From Sphingobium boeckii (GTDB lineage Bacteria; Pseudomonadota; Alphaproteobacteria; Sphingomonadales; Sphingomonadaceae), in NCBI RefSeq assembly GCF_014199215.1, contig NZ_JACIJC010000001.1, forward strand, positions 994,001 through 1,058,000: a DNA stretch of 64,000 nt, written 5' to 3'. Under the pieces are notes generated by a model. The model searched no databases, had not been told where the DNA came from, and saw only the letters and a list, made by a program, of their open reading frames with translations. The position numbers and the translations under genes were made by a program. Below, in pieces: positions 16,747-25,777 of this stretch. Each line of letters opens with the position of its first letter. The stretch's first letter is position 1.

Positions 16747-17850
16747 TCAGGCGGCCTCTCTCGCAATCTGCGCGCCTTCAAACAGCGGAAGCGCGCCATC
16801 CTCGACAACAGCTCGATCGAAGTTTGAGACGGTCACTCCCACCAGCCGAATGCCTTTTTCGGTCGGAAGCACCGATCGAATCAAGGCCATGCTCGCGTCG
16901 CGCAGGTCGGCCTGAGTGGTGACAGGCGTTCCATGCGTGCGGCTCCGCGAAATGTTATGAAAGTCGGCATATTTCACCTTTACGGTGACTGTCCGACCAT
17001 AAGCGTCGGCTTTCTGGCACCAGGCCCAGACGTCGTCAGCCTGACCGAGCACGCCAGCGACGATTTCGTCATCTCCCATCAGATCGCGGTCGAACGTTGT
17101 CTCTGAGCCAGAGGATTTGCGTTCCCGATTGGGATTGACCGGCCGATCATCGATGCCTCGCGCGATGTCGTGATACCAGTCGGCCGAACTGCCGAAATGC
17201 TCCTGCAGGAAGGCCATCGGCTTGGCGCGCAGGTCGGCGCCCGTCTCGATCCCGAGCCTTGCCATTTTCGCGGCCGTCACCGGACCCACACCGTGAAACC
17301 GGGATACGGGCAACGTCTCGACCCAATCGGCACCCATGCCCGGCGTGACGGCGAACTGTCCATTCGGCTTACGCTGGTCGGAGGCGAGTTTCGCCAGAAA
17401 CTTGTTATAGGAGATGCCGGCAGAGGCGGTAAGTCCGGTGACTTCGAATATCCGTTTCCGGATCGCCTTGGCCGTCAGCCAAGCCGTCGGGAGGCCCTGA
17501 CGGTTGTTGGTCACATCGAGATAGGCCTCATCCAGCGAGAGCGGTTGGATCAGATCCGTGAACTCTTCAAAAATCGCGTGGATCTGCCGAGACACCGTCT
17601 TGTAGACATCGAACCGCGGCGGCACGAATATGAGCTGGGGACAGCGCCGCATCGCAGTGACAGACGGGAGTGCCGAGCGTACACCATGCACACGGGCTTC
17701 GTAGCTGGCAGCAGCGACCACACCCCGCGCGGCTGCATAGCCCACGGCAACGGGTCGACCTCGAAGGCCGGGATCGTCACGCTGCTCCACAGACGCGAAA
17801 AAGGCGTCCATGTCGACGTGGATAATCTTGCGGTGCTCGGATTCCGCCAT
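16747..17850 (-). CDS. dinB: DNA polymerase IV (Y-family, DinB)
   Basis: Translesion DNA polymerase, 367 aa, close to the family norm of about 350-400. It begins MAESEHRKIIHVDMDAFFAS with metal ligands in HVDMDAFFASVE, then the steric-gate region, and the SLDEAYLDVT motif with the second carboxylates near residue 108. A helix-hairpin-helix part (LPVSRFHGVGPVTAAKMARLG) and the little-finger domain follow. The ATG at 17850 is chosen because homology starts there; the upstream part of the open frame overlaps a LexA box. It is followed by the exonuclease gene. Extra DinB copies are common on plasmids and integrative elements. Confidence 0.92.
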   Translation of the reverse strand: MAESEHRKIIHVDMDAFFASVEQRDDPGLRGRPVAVGYAAARGVVAAASYEARVHGVRSALPSVTAMRRCPQLIFVPPRFDVYKTVSRQIHAIFEEFTDLIQPLSLDEAYLDVTNNRQGLPTAWLTAKAIRKRIFEVTGLTASAGISYNKFLAKLASDQRKPNGQFAVTPGMGADWVETLPVSRFHGVGPVTAAKMARLGIETGADLRAKPMAFLQEHFGSSADWYHDIARGIDDRPVNPNRERKSSGSETTFDRDLMGDDEIVAGVLGQADDVWAWCQKADAYGRTVTVKVKYADFHNISRSRTHGTPVTTQADLRDASMALIRSVLPTEKGIRLVGVTVSNFDRAVVEDGALPLFEGAQIAREAA

Positions 17851-17871
17851 GGTCTCGCCATAACCGATCTC

Positions 17872-17886
17872 GAACAAAAAGAGAAC
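17872..17886 (-). promoter_or_regulatory. LexA (SOS) box upstream of dinB
   Basis: GAAC-N7-GAAC on the plus strand, read as GTTCTCTTTTTGTTC on the minus strand. This is the exact alphaproteobacterial LexA consensus GTTCN7GTTC, 21 bp before the dinB start. It predicts DNA-damage induction of dinB and the exonuclease gene. Confidence 0.75.
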
Positions 17887-17953
17887 GAATAGTTTTGGTA
17901 ACTGGGGCTTAGCACAGGGCGAACATCGGCACGCCACCGACCAACGCTGCTTA

Positions 17954-17971
17954 TTGGCGCCACGGCGCCAA
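17954..17971. repeat. Inverted repeat between dinB and the MNT-HEPN gene
   Basis: Perfect 8-bp arms TTGGCGCC and GGCGCCAA with a 2-bp spacer. A second imperfect one, CCGCCAA-T-TTGGTGG, lies at 18013-18027. Both sit in the divergent intergenic space and may be operators; no binding protein is known. Confidence 0.35.
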
Positions 17972-18079
17972 AAAGTGTGTCGCCAGGGCGGCGTCTACCT
18001 GCCGAAAAATAACCGCCAATTTGGTGGATTGCTTTGATGATGGGTTGCGTTGCCAATCCGTTCCGGCAAGAATCATTCC

Positions 18080-18985
18080 ATGGCCGAACTTAAATCCAGC
18101 ATTGAACATTTGCCCGAACGCGCGCGGGGTGATTTGGCGCGGCTTGTCGAAATCCTGCACGAAGAATTTGCTTCGGCCATCGCCGACCGCAAAGCACCGC
18201 GGCTGCGGGACGGGAAAATCCTGAAGATCGTGCTGTTCGGCTCATATGCCCGTGGCACGCAGGTGGTGGATCCCGTGGGCCGTTATTTCTCGGATTACGA
18301 TCTGCTCGTGGTGGTCGATCACGAGGATCTGACTGACACCTTTGAGTATTGGGCCATGGCAGAGGAGCGGATGCTTAAGGAAATGGCTCAAGGGGAGTGG
18401 CCTCAGCCCTTCAACTTGATCGTCCACTCGCTTGATGATGTGAACTATAAGCTCCGTCTAGGTCGATACTTTTTCATAGATATGATCAAGGATGGGATCG
18501 CACTTTTTGAGTTGCCGGGTTTCCCGCTTGATGAATCGCTGGTGCTAGAAGAGGCCGAGGCGAAGTCAGAAGCCCAAGATTTCTTCGATGATTATTTTAC
18601 TGCTGCTGTAGATGCTCGAAAGGGTGTCGACGCGTTTCGCAGCATCGGAAATCCGAAATGGGCAGCATTCATGCTGCACCAGTCTGCAGAGGCTGCCTAT
18701 TACTGCCTCCTTCTGGTCATCAAACTTTATATGCCCAAATCTCACAATCTCAATTTCCTTTCCGGGCAGTGCGAGCAGATCGACAGCCGGCTGATCGGGA
18801 TATGGCAGAAAGACAGCAAATTCGGGCAGCGTTGCTACGAACTGCTCCGCGCCGCCTATATCAAGGCGCGCTATTCCAAACATTATAAGATCACCGATGA
18901 AGAGCTGGATTGGCTGAGCGCGCGGATCGATGAGCTGCACGCGCTGACCAAGGTGATCTGCGAGGAAAGACTGGCCAAGATCTGA
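18080..18985 (+). CDS. Fused nucleotidyltransferase (MNT) and HEPN domain protein
   Basis: 301 aa. The N-terminal domain has the minimal nucleotidyltransferase motif GSYARGTQ (about 53-60), then SDYDLLVVVD with catalytic acids. The C-terminal part from about residue 175 is HEPN-like (AFMLHQSAEAAYYCLLLVIK) and ends with ARYSKHYKIT. In two-gene MntA-HepT toxin-antitoxin systems the MNT partner adenylylates a Tyr in the HEPN motif RX4HXY. Here both are on one chain and the spacing is R-YSK-HY, one residue shorter. It starts at ATG 18080; an upstream ATG at 18050 lacks support. It lies between dinB and the conjugation genes. Confidence 0.82.
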   Translation: MAELKSSIEHLPERARGDLARLVEILHEEFASAIADRKAPRLRDGKILKIVLFGSYARGTQVVDPVGRYFSDYDLLVVVDHEDLTDTFEYWAMAEERMLKEMAQGEWPQPFNLIVHSLDDVNYKLRLGRYFFIDMIKDGIALFELPGFPLDESLVLEEAEAKSEAQDFFDDYFTAAVDARKGVDAFRSIGNPKWAAFMLHQSAEAAYYCLLLVIKLYMPKSHNLNFLSGQCEQIDSRLIGIWQKDSKFGQRCYELLRAAYIKARYSKHYKITDEELDWLSARIDELHALTKVICEERLAKI

Positions 18986-19004
18986 TCCGGCGTGCAGCGC
19001 GGCT

Positions 19005-19020
19005 GGCGATTCTGATCGCC
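19005..19020 (+). repeat. Small hairpin downstream of the MNT-HEPN gene
   Basis: GGCGAT-TCTG-ATCGCC, 20 bp after the stop. A stable short stem without a T run; it could be a weak terminator or an RNA end. Confidence 0.3.
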
Positions 19021-19170
19021 GACCCGCTATTATGGCGCGCGCCAGGAAAACCGGGTCCAATTTGCATCATGATCGCACGTGAGCGCACACCAGCGTAATT
19101 TCCAAATGCGCGAATTGAGCCGATTTTAAGCGCCTGACCGGATGCACCCCTGCACCGGGGGAGGCGTTCG

Positions 19171-21216
19171 ATGACACCCACCAAATTGCTCATTGGCCAG
19201 ATCTTGACCGTGTTCGCGATCGTGATCCTCGGCGTCTGGTTCGCGACGCAATGGGCGGCTTCCATGCTGGCCTATCAGCCCGAACTGGGCGCTCCATCCT
19301 TCCTGATCGGCGATATGCCAGTGTATCAGCCCTGGGCGCTATTTGCCTGGTGGTATCATTTCGACGCTTATGCGCCCCATGTGTTCGACAAGGCTGGGGC
19401 CCTGGCCGGCGCGAGCGGGTTCATCGGCTGCGGTGCCGCGATCGCCGGGTCGCTCTGGCGTGCACGCCAGTCCTGCATGGTCACGACCTATGGCTCGGCG
19501 CGCTGGGCCACGTCCCGCGAGATCAAGGCCGAAGGCCTGCACGGCGACGCCGGCGTCTTTCTGGGACGTCGCGGTTCCCACTATCTTCGGCATGATGGTC
19601 CCGAGCATGTCCTGACCTTCGCGCCGACCCGGAGCGGCAAGGGCGTTGGTCTTGTCGTGCCGACCTTGCTGTCCTGGACCGGTTCGGCCGTCATCCACGA
19701 TATCAAGGGCGAGAATTGGGAGGTGACCGCCGGCTGGCGGTCGACCTTCTCGCACTGCCTGCTGTTCAATCCGACCGATCTTCTCTCGGCGCGTTACAAT
19801 CCGCTGCTCGAAGTGCGCCGCGGCGCCAACGAGGTCCGCGACGTCCAGAATATCGCCGACATTTTGGTCGATCCCGAAGGCGCGCTCGAACGCCGCAATC
19901 ACTGGGAGAAGACCAGCCACTCCCTTCTTGTCGGCGCCATCCTCCACATTCTCTATGCCGAGCAGGACAAGTCCCTCGCCCGGGTCGCGACCTTCCTGTC
20001 GGATCCCCAGCGCAGCTTCGTCGCCACGCTGCGGCGCATGATGACCACCAACCATCTGGGCGACGCCGACCATCCCGTCGTTCACCCCGTGGTGGCCTCG
20101 GCCGCGCGCGAATTGCTCAACAAGTCCGAAAATGAACGCTCGGGCGTACTGTCGACCGCCATGTCGTTCCTCGGGCTGTACCGCGATCCAACCGTAGCCG
20201 CGGTCACCTCGCGCTGCGACTGGCGGATCGCCGATCTGGTCGATGCCGCGCAGCCCGTCTCGCTCTATCTGGTCATTCCCCCGTCGGACATCTCGCGCAC
20301 CAAGCCGCTCATCCGCCTCATTCTCAACCAGATCGGCCGGCGGCTGACCGAGAAACTGGAAGCCGAACGCGCCAAGACGGGCCGCCACCAATTGCTGATG
20401 ATGCTCGATGAATTTCCGGCATTGGGACGCCTGGACTTCTTCGAGACCGCGCTCGCCTTCATGGCCGGCTATGGCATCCGCGCCTTCCTGATCGCCCAGT
20501 CGCTCAACCAGATTTCCAAGGCTTATGGCGAGAACAACGCCATTCTCGACAATTGCCATGTCCGCGTCGCGTTCAGCACCAATGACGAGCGGACCGCCAA
20601 GCGGATTTCCGATGCGCTCGGCACCGCCACCGAACAGCGCGCCATGCGCAACTATGCCGGCCACCGGCTCGCGCCCTGGCTCGCCCATGTCATGGTCAGT
20701 CGCCAGGAAACCGCCCGACCGCTGCTGACCCCAGGCGAGATCATGCGATTGCCCGCGACCGACGAGATCATATTGGTGTCGGGGCTGGCACCGATCCGCG
20801 CGAAGAAGCTCGTCTATTATAAGGACCGCAACTTCCGGGACCGGGTCCAGCTGCCGCCAGTCCTGTGCCCCGTCACCTATGCCGATTGCCCTGCGGCGCG
20901 CGCCGACGATTGGGCCGGCGTGACCGGCTTGAGCGACCCGCGTCTCGAGGCCGCGGTCGAGGCGCAGGAGGCCGCAGAAGTGCCGGCCGACGACGAGGGC
21001 GGGGCGCAACAGCAGCGTCACCCCGGTCTCGCCGAAGAGACGGTTCATCTGCTTCCAGAGCCTGATCCCGCTGGCCAGGGCGAATTTGCCGACGATCAGG
21101 ACGACCCCCAGGCCGAGCAGCGCGCGATGGCGCGCGCCCAGTCGACCGGCCTGGTCGTGCGCGCATATGCCCTCAACGAAGGCGCGGGGCCTGACGACCT
21201 CGTGCCCGATTTCTGA
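19171..21216 (+). CDS. traG: Type IV coupling protein TraG/VirD4
   Basis: Inner-membrane ATPase that hands the relaxase-DNA complex to the mating channel; 681 aa. The N-terminus has two hydrophobic segments (about residues 8-33 and 70-95). The soluble part has Walker A (APTRSGKGVGLVVP, about 150-163), then HDIKGENW and Walker B (LLMMLDEFPALGR, about 408-420). The start has a strong ribosome binding site (GGGGGAGG) seven bases upstream. It heads the conjugation cluster, 11 bp before the CopG-like gene. The C-terminal 80 residues are acidic and low-complexity. Its relaxase partner is not in the window. Confidence 0.93.
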   Translation: MTPTKLLIGQILTVFAIVILGVWFATQWAASMLAYQPELGAPSFLIGDMPVYQPWALFAWWYHFDAYAPHVFDKAGALAGASGFIGCGAAIAGSLWRARQSCMVTTYGSARWATSREIKAEGLHGDAGVFLGRRGSHYLRHDGPEHVLTFAPTRSGKGVGLVVPTLLSWTGSAVIHDIKGENWEVTAGWRSTFSHCLLFNPTDLLSARYNPLLEVRRGANEVRDVQNIADILVDPEGALERRNHWEKTSHSLLVGAILHILYAEQDKSLARVATFLSDPQRSFVATLRRMMTTNHLGDADHPVVHPVVASAARELLNKSENERSGVLSTAMSFLGLYRDPTVAAVTSRCDWRIADLVDAAQPVSLYLVIPPSDISRTKPLIRLILNQIGRRLTEKLEAERAKTGRHQLLMMLDEFPALGRLDFFETALAFMAGYGIRAFLIAQSLNQISKAYGENNAILDNCHVRVAFSTNDERTAKRISDALGTATEQRAMRNYAGHRLAPWLAHVMVSRQETARPLLTPGEIMRLPATDEIILVSGLAPIRAKKLVYYKDRNFRDRVQLPPVLCPVTYADCPAARADDWAGVTGLSDPRLEAAVEAQEAAEVPADDEGGAQQQRHPGLAEETVHLLPEPDPAGQGEFADDQDDPQAEQRAMARAQSTGLVVRAYALNEGAGPDDLVPDF

Positions 21217-21227
21217 AGGGCGCGGAC

Positions 21228-21629
21228 ATGAAACCCCGCCATCATCTCTATCTCGACGTCGCGCTGACGACCGAGCTCGAGGCACTCGTGCGCAGCCGGC
21301 CCAAGCTTACCAAATCGGCTGTCGTGGCCGATGCGCTGCGCAGCTATCTCAAATATGGCGCGCGGCACGAAGTGGACGAGCTGCTCCGCAAGCGCCTCGA
21401 CCGCATGACCGCCGAGACCGCTGGCGTGCGGCGAGACCTGCATGCCTTGTCGGAGGCCTTGGCCTTGTTCATCCGGCACGAGCTGACCGTTCAGGCACCG
21501 ATTGCCGAGGGCGACGAGGCGGCGCGTGCCATGGGTCGCGCCCGCTTCAACCAGTTTGTTCTTCAGGTGGGTCGCAATCTCGCCAATGACCGCCTTAGCC
21601 TGGGCGGCGGCGAAGGGGAGGGGGCATGA
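21228..21629 (+). CDS. CopG/ribbon-helix-helix-like protein of the trb cluster
   Basis: 133 aa. The N-terminus (LYLDVALTTELEALVRSRPK, then SAVVADALRSYL) has a beta strand followed by two helices, as in CopG-type ribbon-helix-helix DNA binders. Later residues form a long helix (RLDRMTAETAGVRRDLHALSEALALFI). A gene of this type usually lies between traG and trbB in this class of element, so it may regulate the operon or bind near oriT. Its stop overlaps the trbB start (ATGA). Confidence 0.78.
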   Translation: MKPRHHLYLDVALTTELEALVRSRPKLTKSAVVADALRSYLKYGARHEVDELLRKRLDRMTAETAGVRRDLHALSEALALFIRHELTVQAPIAEGDEAARAMGRARFNQFVLQVGRNLANDRLSLGGGEGEGA

Positions 21630-22726
21630 TGCGTCCCACCGAATCCGACGACCGGCGCCGCGTCATGCTGCAGACCGCCATGGGGTCTGCCATCGCTGCC
21701 GCCATGGCCGATCCGCTCGTCATCGAAATCATGGTCAATCCCGACGGCGCGCTCAGGATCGATCGCCTGGGCGAAGGCTGCAGCGATACCGGCGTCAGGC
21801 TGACGCCCGCCGCGGTCGAGCGCATCATCCGTCTGGTCGCAAGCCACGCCAAAAGCGAGGTGCACGGTGCGAGCCCCATCGTCAGCGCCGAGCTGCCGCC
21901 GCACGGGGCCGGGGCAGGGGAGCGGTTCGAAGGCTTGCTTCCGCCGGTGTCCACGGCACCCTGCTTTGCCATCCGAAAGCCTGCGGCGCGCATCTACCGG
22001 CTGACAGACTATGTCGCCGACGGCATGATGACCGCGCTGGATGCCGACGCGCTCGCGCGCGCCGTGCGGGAACGCCGCAATATCCTGATCGCGGGCGGCA
22101 CCAGCTCGGGCAAGACCACGCTCGCCAATGCCCTGCTCGGCGAGATGGCCGACCTTGGCGAGCGCGTGATCCTGATCGAGGATACGCGCGAGCTGCAATG
22201 CGCCGCCCCCGACACGGTCGCGCTGCGCACTCGGGCGGGGCACGTCTGCATGGCGGATCTGGTGCGTTCGACCCTGCGGCTGCGGCCCGACCGGATCATC
22301 GTCGGCGAAGTGCGCGGCGGCGAGGCCTTCGATATGCTCAAAAGCTGGAACACCGGCCATCCCGGCGGGATCGCGACCGTTCACGCCAATAGCGCGCGCG
22401 CCGCGCTCTACCGGCTCGAACAGCTGATCCAGGAAAACGGCATCGTCGGACCGCGCCGCCTGATCGCCGAGGCCATCGACAGGATCGTGTTCATCGCCGG
22501 GCGCGGGCTCGAGCGCCGGATCGACACCATCGCCCATGTCGCCGGCCTCGATCCGCAAGGCGATTTCGCGGTGATCGACGCGGTTCACCCGCCGGTCCCG
22601 CCTATTGGCGAGACGCTGGGAACACCCTCCAGATCCGTCGAGGCCAACGCCCTCGAGGTCGAGCCTTCTCACCGCCAGCCAGCTCCGTGCCAGCCCACCA
22701 GCCCCAACCAAGGAGAATTGATATGA
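21626..22726 (+). CDS. trbB: TrbB, conjugal transfer ATPase (VirB11-type)
   Basis: 366 aa hexameric secretion ATPase that powers pilus assembly and substrate transfer at the inner face of the membrane. Visible motifs are Walker A (GGTSSGKTTLAN, about 154-165), the Asp box (LIEDTRELQC), Walker B (RPDRIIVGEVRGGEAFDML) and the His box (GHPGGIATVHANS). Start ATG 21626 overlaps the upstream stop and follows GGGGAGGGGG. The TGA overlaps the trbC start. The last 60 residues are Pro-rich and variable. Confidence 0.93.
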   Translation: MMRPTESDDRRRVMLQTAMGSAIAAAMADPLVIEIMVNPDGALRIDRLGEGCSDTGVRLTPAAVERIIRLVASHAKSEVHGASPIVSAELPPHGAGAGERFEGLLPPVSTAPCFAIRKPAARIYRLTDYVADGMMTALDADALARAVRERRNILIAGGTSSGKTTLANALLGEMADLGERVILIEDTRELQCAAPDTVALRTRAGHVCMADLVRSTLRLRPDRIIVGEVRGGEAFDMLKSWNTGHPGGIATVHANSARAALYRLEQLIQENGIVGPRRLIAEAIDRIVFIAGRGLERRIDTIAHVAGLDPQGDFAVIDAVHPPVPPIGETLGTPSRSVEANALEVEPSHRQPAPCQPTSPNQGELI

Positions 22727-23058
22727 ATGTCAAAACCCTCAAGCCCCGCCGGCATCTCGCGGCCCTGGCGCTCTGCACCGCGCTCGCCATAACGATCGTC
22801 ACATCAGCCCAGGCCGCGGGCTCCGGCATGCCCTGGGAAGAGCCGCTGCAACAGGTGCTCGAGTCGGTCCAGGGGCCGGTCGCCAAGATCATCGCGGTGA
22901 TCATCATCATCGTCACCGGCCTGACGCTCGCCTTTGGCGAGAATTCCGGCGGGTTCCGCCGGTTGATCCAGATCGTCTTCGGCCTGTCCATCGCCTTTGC
23001 CGCCTCGTCCTTTTTCCTGAGCTTCTTCAGCTTTGGCGGCGGCGCGCTGATCGCATGA
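22723..23058 (+). CDS. trbC: TrbC, pilin (VirB2-type)
   Basis: 111 aa major pilin precursor. It has a signal peptide (basic start, then LAALALCTALAITIVTSAQA) and probable cleavage after AQA. Two hydrophobic segments follow (IIAVIIIIVTGLTLAFG and FGLSIAFAASSFFLSFFS) separated by a polar GENSGG loop, as in VirB2/TrbC. It overlaps trbB and trbD by 4 bp on each side. Confidence 0.88.
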   Translation: MNVKTLKPRRHLAALALCTALAITIVTSAQAAGSGMPWEEPLQQVLESVQGPVAKIIAVIIIIVTGLTLAFGENSGGFRRLIQIVFGLSIAFAASSFFLSFFSFGGGALIA

Positions 23059-23324
23059 CGGCCGGCCCCCATGTCCCCGGGTTCGAAGCCCCGATCCACC
23101 GGTCTCTCACCGAGCCGATATTGCTGGGTGGCGCGCCGCGGACGATCGCGATCATCAACGGCACGCTCGCGGCAGCCCTTGGTCTGGGTCTGCAGCAATG
23201 GATCGGCGGGCTCGTCGCATGGGCGCTCGGCCAGACGCTCGCGGTGTTCGCGGCCAGGCGCGATCCCGACTTCGCCGCCGTGCTCCTCCGCCATCTGCGC
23301 CAGAAAGGATATCTTGCATGCTAG
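23055..23324 (+). CDS. trbD: TrbD (VirB3-type membrane protein)
   Basis: 89 aa small inner-membrane protein of the mating-pair complex. The N-terminus PGFEAPIHRSLTEPILLGGAPR is typical of TrbD/VirB3. Then comes a hydrophobic hairpin (IAIINGTLAAALGLGL and GLVAWALGQTLAVFAA), then a DPDF segment. It overlaps trbC by 4 bp and trbE by 7 bp; it is known to cooperate with the VirB4 ATPase. Confidence 0.9.
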   Translation: MTAGPHVPGFEAPIHRSLTEPILLGGAPRTIAIINGTLAAALGLGLQQWIGGLVAWALGQTLAVFAARRDPDFAAVLLRHLRQKGYLAC

Positions 23325-25777
23325 CGCTTCGTGAATATCGGTCGCGCGCCGACCGGCTTGCCGATCATCTGCCCTGGGCTGCGCTCGTCGCGCCCGGGGT
23401 CATCCTGAACAAGGACGGCAGCTTCCAGACGACCGTGTCCTTTCGCGGACCCGATCTCGAAAGCGCGACCGAAGCCGAATTGGTGTCGATCTGCGCGCGG
23501 GCGAACAATGTGCTGCGTCGTTTCGGCTCGGGTTGGGCCTTGTTCTTCGAGGCCGAACGCCGCGAGGCGCTGCATTATGCGTCGAGCCATTTTCCTGATG
23601 CGGTGTCGCAGCTGGTCGACGAGGAGCGCCGCGCCGCCGTCGACGGACAGGCGGGGCGGCTTTTCGAGAGCCTGACCTGGCTGACCTTGGTCTGGATGCC
23701 GCCGGCCGATCAGGCCGACGCCGCAGGCGAAATGCTGATCGAACGCGGGCGGAGCGAGCCGGGGCGCGACTGGCGGCAGGCGCTCGCCAGCTTTGTCTCG
23801 GAAAGCGCGCGCGCGCTTGATCTGCTGGGCAGCTTCATGCCCCTGGTCCGTCCGATGAGCGACGACGAAACGCTCACCTATCTGCACGGGACGATATCAG
23901 CCCGGCAGCACGCGGTCCTGCCACCGGACATCCCGCTCTATCTCGACGCATTTCTGGCCGATACCCCGCTGGTCGGCGGTCTCGAGCCGATGCTCGGCGA
24001 CAAGCATCTGCGCACGCTGACCGTGCTCGGCTTTCCCAATATCAGCCGCCCCGGCATTTTGGACGCGCTCAATCACCTGGGCCTGTCCTACCGCTGGTGC
24101 TCACGCTTCATCGCGCTCGACAAGAGTGACGCCACGCGGGCGCTCACCAAGATGCGCCGCCAATGGTTCAACAAGCGCAAGTCGATCACGGCCCTGCTGC
24201 GCGAGGTCATGTACAATCAGCCCGCGCAATTGCTCGACAGCGACGCCGACAATAAGGTGGTGGACAGCGATCTCGCGCTCCAGGCGCTCGGCGGCGATCA
24301 TGTCGGCTTTGGCTATCTGACGACGACCATCACCGTGACGGACACCGATCGGCTTGCGGTCAATGACAAGGTCCGCGCGGTCGAGCGCGTCGTGAACGGT
24401 CTCGGCTTTACGACCATCAGCGAGAAATTGAACGCGGTCGAAGCCTGGCTCGGCTCGCTGCCGGGACAGGTCTATGCCAATGTCCGCCAGCCCCTCATCC
24501 ACACGCTGAACCTCGCGCATATCGTCCCTTTGTCTTCGGTATGGGCCGGTCCCGCGCGTAACGGACATCTGGAAGGTCCGCCCCTGCTTCATGCGGAAAC
24601 CGCCGGATCGACGCCCTTTCGGCTCTCGACCCATGTCGGCGATGTCGGCCATATGCTGATCGTCGGTCCCACCGGTGCCGGCAAATCAGTCCTTCTCGCG
24701 ATGATCGCCTTGCAGTTCCGCCGCTATCCCGGCTGCCAGATCTTCATCTTCGACAAAGGGCATTCAGCACGGGCGGCGGTCCTCGCCATGGGCGGCGCGC
24801 ATCATCCGCTCGGCAGCGATGCGGCGGGAGAGGCGATGGCGTTCCAGCCGCTGGCCCGGATTGATGACCCGGTCGAGCGCAGCTGGGCGGCAGAATGGCT
24901 GGCAGCGCTGCTGGCGCACGAATCGATGATCGTCACCCCCGAGATCAAGGAAAGCCTCTGGTCCGCGCTCACCAGCCTGGCATCGGCGCCGCCCGCCGAG
25001 CGGACGCTCACCGGGCTTGTGCTCTTGGTGCAGTCGAGCGCGCTCAAGGCAGCGCTCCAGCCCTATACGCTCGACGGCCCCTTCGGGCGCCTGCTCGACG
25101 CGGCTGAGAGCGCGCTGACGTTCAGCGACATCCAATGCTTCGAGACCGAAGCCCTGTTCCACCAGCCCGGCGTCGTGGCACCCGTGCTCACCTATTTGTT
25201 CCACCGGCTCGAGGAACGCTTCGACGGGCGGCCGACCCTGCTCATGCTCGATGAAGCCTGGGTGTTTCTCGACCATCCGCTGTTTTCCGCGCGTATCCGC
25301 GAATGGCTCAAGGTGCTGCGCAAGAAGAATGTCGCCGTGATCTTTGCGACCCAGTCGCTCGCCGACATCGCTGGCAGCAGCATCGCCCCTGCCATCATCG
25401 AAAGCTGCCCGCAGCGGATCTTCCTGCCCAATGACCGCGCCATCGAGCCCCAGTCGCGCGCAGCCTATGAGCGGTTCGGGCTGAACGATCGACAGATCGA
25501 GCTGGTCGCGCGCGCCACGCCGAAGCGCCAATATTATCTGCAATCCCATGTCGGCAACCGGCTGTTCGAGCTGGGCCTCGGGCCGATCGCACTCGCGCTG
25601 TGCGGTTCGTCCGACGCCGCCACCCAGGCGCAGATCGATTCTTTGCTCGCCGAACACGGTGTCGATGCGTTCGGCGCACGGTTCCTCAGACAAGCCGGGC
25701 TTGGCTGGACCTGGCCGCATCTCACCAGTCTTCCCAGCCCTAAAGAAGGAGAAATGCCATGCGACCCTGTTTTTTGA
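23318..25777 (+). CDS. trbE: TrbE, VirB4-type conjugation ATPase
   Basis: 819 aa. The opening MLALREYRSRADRLADHLPW is characteristic of TrbE; the frame is open upstream but that part is not conserved-looking. Motifs are Walker A (IVGPTGAGKSVLLAMI, about 448-463) and Walker B (PTLLMLDEAWVFLDHP, about 640), then FATQSLADI. It is the largest ATPase of the apparatus and energises pilus biogenesis. Its stop overlaps the trbJ start by 19 bp. Confidence 0.93.
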   Translation: MLALREYRSRADRLADHLPWAALVAPGVILNKDGSFQTTVSFRGPDLESATEAELVSICARANNVLRRFGSGWALFFEAERREALHYASSHFPDAVSQLVDEERRAAVDGQAGRLFESLTWLTLVWMPPADQADAAGEMLIERGRSEPGRDWRQALASFVSESARALDLLGSFMPLVRPMSDDETLTYLHGTISARQHAVLPPDIPLYLDAFLADTPLVGGLEPMLGDKHLRTLTVLGFPNISRPGILDALNHLGLSYRWCSRFIALDKSDATRALTKMRRQWFNKRKSITALLREVMYNQPAQLLDSDADNKVVDSDLALQALGGDHVGFGYLTTTITVTDTDRLAVNDKVRAVERVVNGLGFTTISEKLNAVEAWLGSLPGQVYANVRQPLIHTLNLAHIVPLSSVWAGPARNGHLEGPPLLHAETAGSTPFRLSTHVGDVGHMLIVGPTGAGKSVLLAMIALQFRRYPGCQIFIFDKGHSARAAVLAMGGAHHPLGSDAAGEAMAFQPLARIDDPVERSWAAEWLAALLAHESMIVTPEIKESLWSALTSLASAPPAERTLTGLVLLVQSSALKAALQPYTLDGPFGRLLDAAESALTFSDIQCFETEALFHQPGVVAPVLTYLFHRLEERFDGRPTLLMLDEAWVFLDHPLFSARIREWLKVLRKKNVAVIFATQSLADIAGSSIAPAIIESCPQRIFLPNDRAIEPQSRAAYERFGLNDRQIELVARATPKRQYYLQSHVGNRLFELGLGPIALALCGSSDAATQAQIDSLLAEHGVDAFGARFLRQAGLGWTWPHLTSLPSPKEGEMPCDPVF

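Noticed and set aside
19339-21285. 648-codon minus-strand open frame
   Set aside because: It is the antisense of traG; the plus strand has full TraG motifs, and long antisense frames are common in this GC-rich DNA.
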